Assembly: GCA_031546825.1 (NCBI GenBank)
Contig: JAVBJU010000017.1
Span: 10,274-74,273, forward strand
From: Hohaiivirga sp031546825
Lineage (GTDB): Bacteria > Pseudomonadota > Alphaproteobacteria > Rhizobiales > Beijerinckiaceae
DNA: 64,000 bases
Direction: 5' to 3'
Made by a program: the position numbers and the translations under genes. The notes beneath the pieces are model-generated. The model searched no databases, was not told the origin of the DNA, and saw nothing but the letters and a program-made list of their open reading frames with translations. Below, one piece after another: positions 15,895-26,843 of this stretch (position 1 is its first letter; the number at the start of each line of letters is the position of its first letter).

Positions 15895-16080
15895 GTCAGT
15901 TGGTTGAAAACGTCGCTACCAGACGGAAAACACGCTGTCTTGTCAACTGGTTTGGATCACCTGATGTTTTTCTGCAATGCCTCGAAATGTTCACGATTTA
16001 ACGCCACGCTTGATTTCTCATCGCGCAGGCGTTCAGAAAACGGCAATCGTTTTGCGCGATAACGACGAACCGAGTAAAAA

Positions 16081-16797
16081 ATGGACGTGATGAAGGGAAT
16101 TGCGGGAATGCTTGAGAGCGGACAAGATACCAATGGGTGTGCGCCGAAGGCGGTCAGTCGTCGTGACGGCTTGAAACTTGGCGCGGGTGCCGTGATGGCG
16201 CTTGTCATGTCTCCGGCGGTGGCACAGCAACGGGCTGGCAATGCCGCGGCTGTGGAGAAGCCCTTGTTTGAACTTCTGCCCAATTGGTCGCTTGCAAGCG
16301 CCGACAAGCCAATGACGGTTACAGATCTCGTCAATTTGAAAGACGCTGCAGTGCGTTTTCTCAAACGCGTTGAGAACGGTGAGTTGCCCGCCCTTGAGGC
16401 GGAATTGGGGGAGTTTGCAATCCGCAATTATCAGCCGGGCAGCACCTTCAATGCCGGTGATGCATCCGGCTTTTTCCTTCTCTTGCGAATTGTGTTCGAG
16501 GTGCCGGATATCACCGGTGCCAACGAAGCTTGGGATTTCGGCGGATGGCACCCAGCCGAGGACATTCTCGCGCTCAAGGAAAAGCGTGAGGCCGATGACT
16601 TCCATCCCGGCTGGCCTGTCTACCTGGCGCGTATCAGCAACAAACTTTATGTGCGCAGCAATGCTGCCGCAAAGTCATCCGGTTCGAGGTCCGATTACCG
16701 AGCGCTCGACGAATACAGCTACATGCGCAGCAAATACCGCTTCCGGACGGCGGAGAGCATTAGCAAAATGGAATTTATCTTCGTTGTCGGAAAATAG
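16081..16797 (+). CDS. Tat-exported protein of unknown function
   Basis: 238 residues, not recognised. The N-terminus holds a twin-arginine signal: SRRDGLKLGAGAVMALVMS followed by PAVAQQ, so the protein is exported folded, perhaps with a cofactor. The mature part of about 190 residues contains FLLLRIVFEVPDITGANEAWDFGGWHPAEDILA and a C-terminal basic/aromatic segment (YSYMRSKYRFRTAES). No catalytic motif is evident. It is a single gene between the small lipoprotein and the LytS-type kinase. A cofactor-carrying partner for the nearby TorD-like chaperone would need a Tat signal, but this protein is far too small for a molybdoenzyme. Confidence 0.7.
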   Translation: MDVMKGIAGMLESGQDTNGCAPKAVSRRDGLKLGAGAVMALVMSPAVAQQRAGNAAAVEKPLFELLPNWSLASADKPMTVTDLVNLKDAAVRFLKRVENGELPALEAELGEFAIRNYQPGSTFNAGDASGFFLLLRIVFEVPDITGANEAWDFGGWHPAEDILALKEKREADDFHPGWPVYLARISNKLYVRSNAAAKSSGSRSDYRALDEYSYMRSKYRFRTAESISKMEFIFVVGK

Positions 16798-16925
16798 GTC
16801 GTGTCCGGTCGATTACGGTCTGGCACATGCAAGGAGTATTGCTTGCCGGGAAGAGTGACTGCGGTGTAGAAAGGGCGGAACCCGACGCTTGGGGATTTGG
16901 CGCGTGACGGGTGACGGGGAGCATC

Positions 16926-18647
16926 ATGCAGACCACCCTGATTGATCAGGCGACGCTGGTTGCGCTGCTGCTGCGGCAGATGTGCATTTATCTTGTTATT
17001 GCCTATCTGCTGTCGAAAACGCCCCTGTTTACGCCGTTGATGCAGGTGACGATTCGCCTGCCGCATAAACTCACCTGCTATTTCGTTTTTTCAATGTTCT
17101 GCATCCTTGGCACTTATTTCGGGCTAACGGTTGACGGCTCCATCGCCAATACCCGTGCGACGGGTGCGGTGCTCGGCGGTATTCTGGGGGGGCCGTCCAT
17201 CGGGTTTGCCGTGGGCCTCACCGGCGGCATACATCGCTATTCGCTCGGAGGCCCAACTGCCTTGGCCTGCATGGTTTCCACGGTCGTCGAAGGATTGCTC
17301 GGCGGGCTGATGCATCGCTATCTTGTTCAGAATAACCGGGTGGATGTGTTGTTTCGGCCGATGGTGGCCGGTGGTGTTGCGGTGGTGGCGGAACTCGTCC
17401 AGATGCTCATCATTCTCGCCATCGCCAGGCCTTTCTCTGCGATGGTGCAGCTTGTGGAGCATATCGCCCTGCCGATGATCGTCGCTAATTCGGTGGGCAG
17501 CGCGATGTTCATTCGCATTCTGCTCGATCGCCGGGCGATGTTTGAAAAATACTCAACCGCCTTCTCGTCACAGGCATTGAAAATTGCCGCGCGCGCAGAA
17601 GGTGTGCTGCGCGATGGGTTCAATGCCGATAACAGCGCCCGGGTGGCGCGTATCCTCTATGAAGAAACCGGCGTCGGCGCGGTAGCGATCACCGACCGTG
17701 AGAAGCTTTTGGCTTTCATGGGGCAGGGTGGCGATCATCATATTGCTGGCCAGCCCATCACCTCTATCCACACTTTCGAAGCCATTTCGTGCAACGAAGT
17801 GGTCTTCGCCGATGGTAACGAGAAGGCATATCGCTGTTCGGTTCACGCCAATTGCCCGCTGGGTTCGACGCTGGTCATTCCGCTGCGCGATGAGGCGAAC
17901 GCGGTCATCGGCACCATCAAGCTTTATGAGCCAAAGCGTAAGTTGTTTTCACGGCTCAATCGCACGCTGGGTGAGGGCATCGCCCAGCTTCTGTCGCGTC
18001 AGATACTGGCCGGGCGTATCGACGCCCAGCGGCGCCTCTTGATGCAATCTGAACTGAAACTGTTGCAAGCACAGGTTAACCCGCATTTCTTGTTCAATGT
18101 GCTGAATACACTCTCTGCCGTCATCCGCCGTGATCCGGACCATGCACGTCTACTCGTCCAATATCTCTCAACCTTTTTCCGCAAAAACCTAAAGCGCCCC
18201 GGCGATGTGGTGACACTTGCCGACGAACTGGAGCATGTCACGGCCTATCTCCAGATTGAGCTGGCGCGTTTCGCTGACCGGCTCGAGATAGAGATTGATC
18301 TGCCAGAGAAATTTCTCGCAGTGCGGCTGCCCGCTTTCTCTTTGCAACCGATTGTCGAAAACGCCATCAAGCATGGAACGTCGCAAATTCTCGGCCAGGG
18401 GCGCATTCATATCAGCGCCCATGATGTCGGCAGTGATCTGGCGCTGGTGGTGGAGGACAATGCCGGGCTTTACCAGCCGGAGAAGCCACCCGCTGGTGGC
18501 TTGGGAATGAGCCTCGTCGGCGGACGCCTCGCGGCACGTTACGGTGCAGGCTATGGCCTTTCTGTCGCCTGTGAGCCCGAGCAAATGACCCGTGTTACGC
18601 TCCGAATGCCGCTTCATCACTATGATGCTCAGGAGACACGGCATTGA
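16926..18647 (+). CDS. LytS/BtsS-family sensor histidine kinase
   Basis: 573-residue membrane sensor kinase. The first 190 residues contain about six hydrophobic segments of the 5TM-LYT type (GGPSIGFAVGLTGGIHRYSLGGPTA is the family signature). A GAF-like region lies at about 215-355. The HisK domain has LLQAQVNPHFLFNVLNTLSAV with the phospho-acceptor His near 386, and the N-box VENAIKHG near 476. The response regulator starts inside the stop codon. In Escherichia coli the same kinase family (BtsS) binds extracellular pyruvate and drives btsT; here a BtsT/CstA gene follows directly. A GTG at 16911 is possible, but the ATG at 16926 has a better ribosome site (ACGGGGAG). Confidence 0.9.
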   Translation: MQTTLIDQATLVALLLRQMCIYLVIAYLLSKTPLFTPLMQVTIRLPHKLTCYFVFSMFCILGTYFGLTVDGSIANTRATGAVLGGILGGPSIGFAVGLTGGIHRYSLGGPTALACMVSTVVEGLLGGLMHRYLVQNNRVDVLFRPMVAGGVAVVAELVQMLIILAIARPFSAMVQLVEHIALPMIVANSVGSAMFIRILLDRRAMFEKYSTAFSSQALKIAARAEGVLRDGFNADNSARVARILYEETGVGAVAITDREKLLAFMGQGGDHHIAGQPITSIHTFEAISCNEVVFADGNEKAYRCSVHANCPLGSTLVIPLRDEANAVIGTIKLYEPKRKLFSRLNRTLGEGIAQLLSRQILAGRIDAQRRLLMQSELKLLQAQVNPHFLFNVLNTLSAVIRRDPDHARLLVQYLSTFFRKNLKRPGDVVTLADELEHVTAYLQIELARFADRLEIEIDLPEKFLAVRLPAFSLQPIVENAIKHGTSQILGQGRIHISAHDVGSDLALVVEDNAGLYQPEKPPAGGLGMSLVGGRLAARYGAGYGLSVACEPEQMTRVTLRMPLHHYDAQETRH

Positions 18648-19363
18648 TACGGGTTCTGGTGGTCGATGACGAACCTCTGGCACGCGGAGAGTTGATTGAA
18701 CTCCTGTCCGGCGAGCCGGAAATAAGCGTGGTTGGTGATGTAGGCAACGCGCTTGAGGCCATCGCTGCCATTAACCGGCTCAAACCGGACGTGGTGTTCC
18801 TCGATATTCAGATGCCGCAAATATCCGGTTTACAGATGCTGTCGATGCTTGATCCGGAGCGGATGCCGCACATCGTCGTCGTCACCGCCTATGATGCTTT
18901 TGCGGTTCAGGCCTTCGAGGAACACGCTTTCGATTATCTCCTGAAACCGGTTGAGCCACAACGGCTTGCCAAGACGCTGCAACGGCTGCGTCGGGCGCGC
19001 GCGCCTCAATCGGTTGCTGCGTTGACCGTACACGAATCGCTGACGCTGCTACCCTGCTCGGGGCACAACCGCATCTATCTTCTGAAGACCGATAATATCC
19101 AGTTTGCGCTTTCCCGCGCGACGGGCAACCATCTGGTTGACGAAGAGGGGCGTGAGCATTTCACTGAACTGACCCTGCGCACGTTGGAAGACAAGACGCC
19201 GCTCTTGCGTTGCCACAGACAATATCTGGTGCACCCGACCCATATCGCCGAAATCCGCTTTGGGGAGCAGGGGGGGGCCGAGATCATAACGCGCGGCGGG
19301 CTGGCAGTTCCCGTGAGCCGCCGCTTCGTTCGTCCGGTCAAGGATGCCCTGGCAATCGGGTAA
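18644..19363 (+). CDS. LytTR-family response regulator (BtsR/LytR type)
   Basis: 239 residues: receiver domain (about 1-115) with DDEPLAR, phospho-Asp near residue 54 in VVFLDIQMP and the Lys of LLKPVEP, then a LytTR DNA-binding domain (about 130-235) with LLRCHRQYLVHPTHI. The only start compatible with the receiver is a TTG that overlaps the kinase stop (TTGA), indicating coupled translation from the kinase message. It should bind paired direct repeats upstream of its target, most likely the CstA/BtsT carrier gene 290 bp downstream. Confidence 0.9.
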   Translation: MIRVLVVDDEPLARGELIELLSGEPEISVVGDVGNALEAIAAINRLKPDVVFLDIQMPQISGLQMLSMLDPERMPHIVVVTAYDAFAVQAFEEHAFDYLLKPVEPQRLAKTLQRLRRARAPQSVAALTVHESLTLLPCSGHNRIYLLKTDNIQFALSRATGNHLVDEEGREHFTELTLRTLEDKTPLLRCHRQYLVHPTHIAEIRFGEQGGAEIITRGGLAVPVSRRFVRPVKDALAIG

Positions 19364-19457
19364 GGGGCGTTGCCGTTTATTCCGTATTTTCGACCGCTTA
19401 TCTTTCTCAATCGCCGTTCATTGTGATGATGCCCTGCCGTAGCGATTCCTCGGCTAA

Positions 19458-19474
19458 ATTGCACAATGTACAAT
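19458..19474. promoter_or_regulatory. Candidate operator before the CstA/BtsT gene
   Basis: Imperfect palindrome ATTG-C-ACA-A-TGT-A-CAAT (one mismatched pair), about 180 bp before the carrier gene. It resembles GntR-type operators more than LytTR direct repeats. I could not find an obvious LytTR repeat pair by eye in this 290-bp gap. Confidence 0.3.
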
Positions 19475-19653
19475 CTCGTCGGAATCCCAGCGCTGCGTGC
19501 CCTTGCTGATTCCGATGCGGTTGATTGTGAAAAGTGTTACTACCTACGGACGTTTAATGGCAGAAGGTCGAAAAAAGGGCGATAACAGCCAATGACCGCA
19601 TTACGTTGCGTTGGGAGTGCTGCTCGACCTCTCTTTGGAGTGAGGAGAACCTC

Positions 19654-21729
19654 ATGAATCGAATAACAAACCACCTGATATTCATAGCGTTCGGAGTGAT
19701 CGGCGCTTGTGCGCTCGGTTACGTCGCGCTCAATCGCGGCGAGCCCATCAATGCGTTGTGGATTGTTGTGGCGTCTGTCGGCATCTATATGGCCGCCTAC
19801 CGCTATTACAGCCTCTACATCGCCAAGCACGCGATGGCGCTTGACCCGACCCGTATGACGCCGGCCTGGCGCCATAACGACGGCCTGGACTACGTTCCGA
19901 CCAACAAATACGTGCTGTTCGGCCACCACTTCGCCGCCATCGCTGGCGCTGGCCCATTGGTCGGCCCGGTGCTTGCCGCACAGATGGGCTACCTGCCCGG
20001 TATGATGTGGCTGATTGCGGGCGTTGTGCTTGCCGGTGCCGTGCAGGACTTCATGGTTCTGTTCGTCTCGTCTCGTCGCGATGGCCGTTCGCTCGGCGAT
20101 CTGATCAAGATGGAGCTTGGCTTCGTGCCTGGCGTCATCGCGCTGTTTGGCGCTTTCATGATCATGATCATCATTCTCGCCGTGCTGGCGCTGATCGTGG
20201 TTAAGGCGCTTGCCGAAAGCCCGTGGGGCACCTTCACTGTGATGGCGACCATCCCGATTGCCTTGTTCATGGGCGTCTACACCCGCTATATCCGCCCGGG
20301 CAAGATCGGCGAAGTTTCCATCTTCGGTCTCTTCATGCTGCTCGCTGCCATCGTCGTTGGCGGCTGGGTGCATGACAGCCCGACCTGGAGCAAGGTGTTC
20401 CTGTTCAATGGCGTTCAACTGGCCTGGATTTTGATCGGCTACGGCTTCGTCGCTTCGGTGTTGCCGGTGTGGCTGCTGCTTGCGCCGCGCGATTATCTGT
20501 CGACCTTCCTCAAGATCGGTACGATCGTTGGCCTGGCGCTGGGCATCGTGCTCATTCGCCCGACCCTCGAAATGCCGGCTCTGACCCAGTTTGCGTTCAG
20601 GGAAGATGGTCCGGCCTGGACGGGTTCGTTGTTCCCGTTCCTGTTCATCACCATTGCCTGTGGCGCGGTTTCTGGCTTCCATGCTCTGATTGCTTCGGGC
20701 ACAACCCCGAAGATGCTTGAGAATGAAACCCATGCCCGTTTCATCGGTTATGGTGGCATGCTCATGGAATCGTTTGTGGCGATCATGGCGTTGATTGCTG
20801 CTTCGGTCATTCAGCCCGGCATCTACTTTGCCATGAATAGCCCCGGTGCTCTGATTGGAACCATCCCGGCTGACGTTGCTGTTGCCGTTTCAAAAATGGG
20901 CTTTGTGCTCACGCCTGAAATGCTGACGCAGATGGCCAAGGATGTGGGTGAAACCACCATCATCTCCCGCGCCGGTGGCGCTCCGACGCTTGCGGTTGGC
21001 ATGGCGCATATCATGCACCAGGTCATCAAGGGCGACGGCATGATGGCGTTCTGGTATCACTTCGCCATTCTGTTCGAGGCTCTGTTCATCCTCACCGCAG
21101 TGGATGCTGGTACACGTGCCGGTCGCTTCATGCTGCAGGATCTGCTCGGCACCTTCGTGCCTTCGCTGAAGAGGACAGATTCCTGGACTGCGAACATCAT
21201 CGCAACCGGTCTCTGCGTCGCGGCTTGGGGTTACTTCCTCTATCAGGGCGTGGTTGATCCGCTCGGCGGCATCAATACCCTGTGGCCATTGTTCGGCATC
21301 GCCAATCAGATGCTGGCGGCAATGGCGCTGGTGCTCTGTGCGGTTGTGCTCTTCAAGATGAAGCGCGGCAAGTACGCCTGGGTCGCCATTCTCCCGACCT
21401 GCTGGCTGCTGATCTGCACCATGAGCGCAGGCTGGATCAAGGTGTTCTCATCTAACCCGGCCATTGGCTTCCTGGCGACTGCTGATAAGGCAGATCTCCT
21501 TGCTAGCGGCGGAAAACTCATGGGTCTCGCCAAGACACCTGCCGATATGGCCCGCGTTGCCTTCAACAACCGTCTTGACGGTGGCTTGACGCTGCTGTTC
21601 ATGCTGGTCGTTATGTCGGTTACGGTTTACGGCATTCTTGCCATTCTCAAGGCTAACAAGACTGAGAAGCGGACGGACGTCGAAGTGCCATACGAGCGTC
21701 TGCCGGAAGGCGCCAAGGCGCTTTCGTAA
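19654..21729 (+). CDS. CstA/BtsT-family carbon starvation protein, probable pyruvate transporter
   Basis: 691-residue polytopic inner-membrane protein of the CstA family, about 16-18 hydrophobic helices. Family segments include KYVLFGHHFAAIAGAGPLVGPVLAAQMGYLP near the start, SGFHALIASGTTPKMLENE in the middle and RAGRFMLQDLLG later. Members in Escherichia coli (BtsT, CstA) are proton-driven pyruvate importers. The ATG at 19654 follows GAGGAG and starts the conserved part. A LytS/LytR pair lies upstream, and YjiX- and YjiA-like genes follow, as in the Escherichia coli btsT locus; this favours BtsT over a peptide-uptake role. Confidence 0.9.
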   Translation: MNRITNHLIFIAFGVIGACALGYVALNRGEPINALWIVVASVGIYMAAYRYYSLYIAKHAMALDPTRMTPAWRHNDGLDYVPTNKYVLFGHHFAAIAGAGPLVGPVLAAQMGYLPGMMWLIAGVVLAGAVQDFMVLFVSSRRDGRSLGDLIKMELGFVPGVIALFGAFMIMIIILAVLALIVVKALAESPWGTFTVMATIPIALFMGVYTRYIRPGKIGEVSIFGLFMLLAAIVVGGWVHDSPTWSKVFLFNGVQLAWILIGYGFVASVLPVWLLLAPRDYLSTFLKIGTIVGLALGIVLIRPTLEMPALTQFAFREDGPAWTGSLFPFLFITIACGAVSGFHALIASGTTPKMLENETHARFIGYGGMLMESFVAIMALIAASVIQPGIYFAMNSPGALIGTIPADVAVAVSKMGFVLTPEMLTQMAKDVGETTIISRAGGAPTLAVGMAHIMHQVIKGDGMMAFWYHFAILFEALFILTAVDAGTRAGRFMLQDLLGTFVPSLKRTDSWTANIIATGLCVAAWGYFLYQGVVDPLGGINTLWPLFGIANQMLAAMALVLCAVVLFKMKRGKYAWVAILPTCWLLICTMSAGWIKVFSSNPAIGFLATADKADLLASGGKLMGLAKTPADMARVAFNNRLDGGLTLLFMLVVMSVTVYGILAILKANKTEKRTDVEVPYERLPEGAKALS

Positions 21730-21739
21730 GACAGTTAAG

Positions 21740-21765
21740 GAACCGGCGGGGCAACTCGCCGGTTC
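21740..21765 (+). terminator. Intra-operon hairpin between the carrier and yjiX-like genes
   Basis: Perfect 9-bp stem GAACCGGCG / CGCCGGTTC with an eight-base loop and no T-run. It probably protects the 3' end of the carrier message or reduces expression of the next gene. Confidence 0.5.
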
Positions 21766-21794
21766 TCCTTCCAACATAGTGAGGCGCGAGATCA

Positions 21795-21992
21795 ATGTTT
21801 GCTAATCTGGCCAAGGCTGGAAAATATCTCGGACAGACCGCGCGTCTGATGGTCGGTATCCCCGATTACGATACCTATGTGCAGCACATGAAGCTCAAGC
21901 ACCCCGATAAACCCCATATGACCTATGAAGAGTTTTTCCGGGAGCGGCAGCAAGCGCGCTATGGCGGTGCCAATGGCGGACGCTGCTGCTAG
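21795..21992 (+). CDS. YbdD/YjiX-family small protein
   Basis: 65 residues of the YbdD/YjiX (selenoprotein-like) family: LGQTARLMVGIPDYDTYVQHMKLKHPDKPHMTYEEFFRERQQARYGG and a Cys-Cys C-terminus, complete and of the usual length. In enterobacteria this small protein is encoded right after CstA or BtsT and is needed for full pyruvate uptake by some CstA carriers. The position here, 65 bases after the CstA-type gene, fits a partner role. A terminator follows at 22042. Confidence 0.9.
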   Translation: MFANLAKAGKYLGQTARLMVGIPDYDTYVQHMKLKHPDKPHMTYEEFFRERQQARYGGANGGRCC

Positions 21993-22041
21993 CAGACACG
22001 TGCTGACAGTGGATAATAAAAAGACGGTGCACCTTTATCTC

Positions 22042-22066
22042 GGGCTGGGGCAATCCGGCCCTTTTT
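22042..22066 (+). terminator. Terminator after the yjiX-like gene
   Basis: GGGCTGG pairs with CCGGCCC (one G-T wobble) around a six-base loop and is followed by five T. It marks the end of the carrier-yjiX unit just before the GTPase gene. Confidence 0.75.
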
Positions 22067-22084
22067 ATTTGACCTGGAAACATC

Positions 22085-23086
22085 ATGAATGAGATTTCTC
22101 TCGTCCCCGTCACGGTACTGACCGGGTTTCTCGGTGCGGGCAAAACCACGCTGATTAATGAGCTCCTCGCCAATGCCGCAGGGGAGCGGATCGCCATCGT
22201 CGAGAATGAGTTCGGCGCCGTGAATATCGACAGCGCGCTACTCAAGCCCCAAGCGGGTGTGGAAGTCGTTGAACTGACCGCTGGGTGCATCTGTTGCTCG
22301 GTGCGGGGCGAACTTACCGAAGCCTTGCATGATCTCCTCTCCCGCCGCGATGCTGGGACGCTGCAATTCGACCGTCTCATTCTCGAAACCACCGGCCTCG
22401 CCGATCCGGCACCCGTGGTGCAGACCTTTTTCGTCGATGAGGTGTTGCGTGACCGCATTGCTCTCGACGCGGTGGTGACGCTGGTTGATTGCGAACACGC
22501 CGATAAGCAGATGGATGAAAATCGCGTTGCGGTCTCCCAGGTGGGGTTCGCTGATCGTCTGGTTCTGACCAAAGCCGACCGGGTTTCCGCCCTTGTCAAA
22601 GAGCAACTGGTTGCCCGCCTGCGCCGCATCAATGCGCGCGCCGGACTTCTCGAAGCTGACCATGGGCGGCTGCCGCGCGCTGAATGGATTGATATCCGCG
22701 CCTTTGACCTTGATGATGCGCTTGCTGTTGACCCCTCTTTCCTGACGAAGCCCGAGGAGGGGGAAGATACCCATTCCTGGGAAGACAACGTGCAATCGCG
22801 GGTCTACCGCGCGGGTGCACTCGATATCGACCGGGCCGGGGCCTTCATGGAAGATATTGTCGAGCGCTTTGGCAATGACATGATGCGTTACAAAGGCATC
22901 TTCGCCATCGCCGGTGAGGAACGGCGTTTGATTGTGCAGGGCGTTCACAAGGTGGTAGGCTTCGATTACGGCTCTTCCTGGCAGCCGCATGAGGAGCGCG
23001 TATCGCTTCTCGTCATCATCGGGCGGGAACTGCCGGTCAAGGAATTGCGCGAGGCGTTCGCTGCCTGTGAAGTCGCCGCATCGTAA
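22085..23086 (+). CDS. CobW/YjiA-family P-loop GTPase
   Basis: 333-residue G3E-family GTPase and putative metal chaperone. The P-loop is GFLGAGKTT (about residues 13-21), switch region ENEFGAVNID follows, the metal-binding CxCC motif is in GCICCSVRGEL (about 67-77), Walker B-like ETTGLADP and guanine-specificity TKAD are present, and the CobW C-terminal domain begins around 230 (VYRAGALDIDRAGAFM). In Escherichia coli YjiA follows YjiX, and here the order is the same, although a terminator separates them. Target metal or client is not evident from sequence; zinc is common for the family. Confidence 0.88.
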   Translation: MNEISLVPVTVLTGFLGAGKTTLINELLANAAGERIAIVENEFGAVNIDSALLKPQAGVEVVELTAGCICCSVRGELTEALHDLLSRRDAGTLQFDRLILETTGLADPAPVVQTFFVDEVLRDRIALDAVVTLVDCEHADKQMDENRVAVSQVGFADRLVLTKADRVSALVKEQLVARLRRINARAGLLEADHGRLPRAEWIDIRAFDLDDALAVDPSFLTKPEEGEDTHSWEDNVQSRVYRAGALDIDRAGAFMEDIVERFGNDMMRYKGIFAIAGEERRLIVQGVHKVVGFDYGSSWQPHEERVSLLVIIGRELPVKELREAFAACEVAAS

Positions 23087-23111
23087 AGGAAATTCTTTTC
23101 AATCCACTCCT

Positions 23112-23140
23112 CTTGCCGCGACAGGGGATACCCCCCATTT
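23112..23140 (+). promoter_or_regulatory. Heat-shock (RpoH) promoter of clpB
   Basis: CTTGCC at 23112-23117 and CCCCATTT at 23133-23140, 15 bases apart, match the sigma-32 consensus CTTGAA-N11-16-CCCCATNT well. It ends about 90 bp before clpB, a classic heat-shock gene, which makes the assignment strong. Confidence 0.7.
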
Positions 23141-23231
23141 CTCGGTAGGACGCTTCTTATGAAGGTTCGAGGCAACTGTCGCACACGACGGGCTCATGGG
23201 AGACGTAGCGTGCGCTGGGGAAGGATTGATA

Positions 23232-25853
<2,622 letters not shown>

Positions 25854-25874
25854 GAGGCCTGCCACCCAATCTCA

Positions 25875-25900
25875 CCCAGCCCGGTCATGACCGGACTGGG
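25875..25900 (+). terminator. Hairpin after clpB
   Basis: CCCAG-c-CCGGTCATGACCGG-a-CTGGG: a long, nearly perfect palindrome 22 bases after the clpB stop. The following sequence lacks an immediate T-run. Confidence 0.6.
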
Positions 25901-25948
25901 AGTGACAGGAAATGCGCGGTGCGTTGTAGTTTTTTATGGTGTTGAAGA

Positions 25949-26734
25949 ATGAAAGCAAAAAGTGATATCGCATCAGTTGGTGATTTAGGCTATGCGATTC
26001 ACATGCTCATCTTCCGCTCCCTTCTCTTCAATATCCTGTTCTATCTCGGGATCCTCATCTGTTTGATCGTTGCACTGCCGTGCTTTGTGCTGCCGCGCCG
26101 GGCGATTTGCCGGGTGATTGCCACATGGGCCAGGGTCAATATGATGATGATGCGCGTTGTTGTCGGGACGCGCGTCGAGTTTCGTGGGCGCGAGCACCTC
26201 CCCGAGGGCGGGCTGCTGGTGGCATCCAAACATCAGTCGTTCTGGGAGACTTTTGCGCTGCTTCCATTATTTTCAGATGGGGTGTATGTGCTCAAAAAGG
26301 AGCTGACCCGCATTCCGTTTTTCGGCTGGTATGCCCTGAAGGCAGGTATGATCCCCATCGACCGCAGCGGGACCGTTAGCGCGATCAAGGAAATGATGGT
26401 CAAAGGCAAGGCAGCAGGAGACGCTGGCCGTCAGGTCATAATTTTCCCGGAAGGTACCCGCCGCGCACCAGGGGCCGAACCGGATTACAAGGCGGGCACC
26501 GCTTATCTTTATCGCCGTCTCGGCAAGCCTTGCCTGCCGGTGGCGCTCAATTCCGGCGTGTTCTGGCCGCGCCGCAAGTTTTTGCGCTATCCCGGAACCA
26601 TCATTGTCGAGTTTTTGCCGCCCATCCCCGCCGGTCTCAAGCCGGAAGAGTTTTCGAATGCCATGCAGGAAGCCATCGAGACTGCCTCAACGAGGCTGTG
26701 GCATGAAGGAATGCGCGAGCGCGACAGGGACTAG
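25949..26734 (+). CDS. plsC: 1-acyl-sn-glycerol-3-phosphate acyltransferase (PlsC)
   Basis: 261-residue membrane-bound acyltransferase that makes phosphatidic acid in phospholipid synthesis. A long N-terminal hydrophobic segment (LLFNILFYLGILICLIVALPCFVL) anchors it. Block I is KHQSFWET near residue 95, with HX4E rather than the textbook HX4D; block III is FPEGTR near 166, and PCLPVALNSGVFWPR follows. The HQSxWE form is common among alphaproteobacterial PlsC proteins as far as I recall, so activity is expected. An ATG at 26003 is an alternative start just before the membrane helix. The stop codon TAG lies inside the first arm of the repeat at 26731. Confidence 0.88.
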   Translation: MKAKSDIASVGDLGYAIHMLIFRSLLFNILFYLGILICLIVALPCFVLPRRAICRVIATWARVNMMMMRVVVGTRVEFRGREHLPEGGLLVASKHQSFWETFALLPLFSDGVYVLKKELTRIPFFGWYALKAGMIPIDRSGTVSAIKEMMVKGKAAGDAGRQVIIFPEGTRRAPGAEPDYKAGTAYLYRRLGKPCLPVALNSGVFWPRRKFLRYPGTIIVEFLPPIPAGLKPEEFSNAMQEAIETASTRLWHEGMRERDRD

Positions 26735-26837
26735 AGTGAAGCGCGTTTAATATGAAACGCACTTCACTCTAGATTTTTTGACGCCGTAACGCTTTGCGTT
26801 TAACCGGCGATCCACTTAAAACGCGCGTTACTCTAAC
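26731..26837. repeat. Dispersed hairpin repeat, copy A
   Basis: The left part is a long hairpin: CTAGAGTGAAG-c-GCGTTT (26731-26748) pairs with AAACGC-a-CTTCACTCTAG (26755-26772), 17 pairs with one C/A mismatch, around the six-base loop AATATG. The right part holds GCGTTTAACCGGCGATCCAC followed by TTAAAACGCGC. A second copy with the same layout lies at 49922. It fills the gap between the convergent plsC and chaC genes and contains the plsC stop codon. Confidence 0.75.
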
Positions 26838-26843
26838 GGGCAT

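Noticed and set aside
19540..20733. Open frame of 397 codons on the minus strand across the CstA-type carrier
   Set aside because: The translation is rich in Arg, Gln, Asp and His as in shadow frames; the sense strand encodes a typical membrane carrier.
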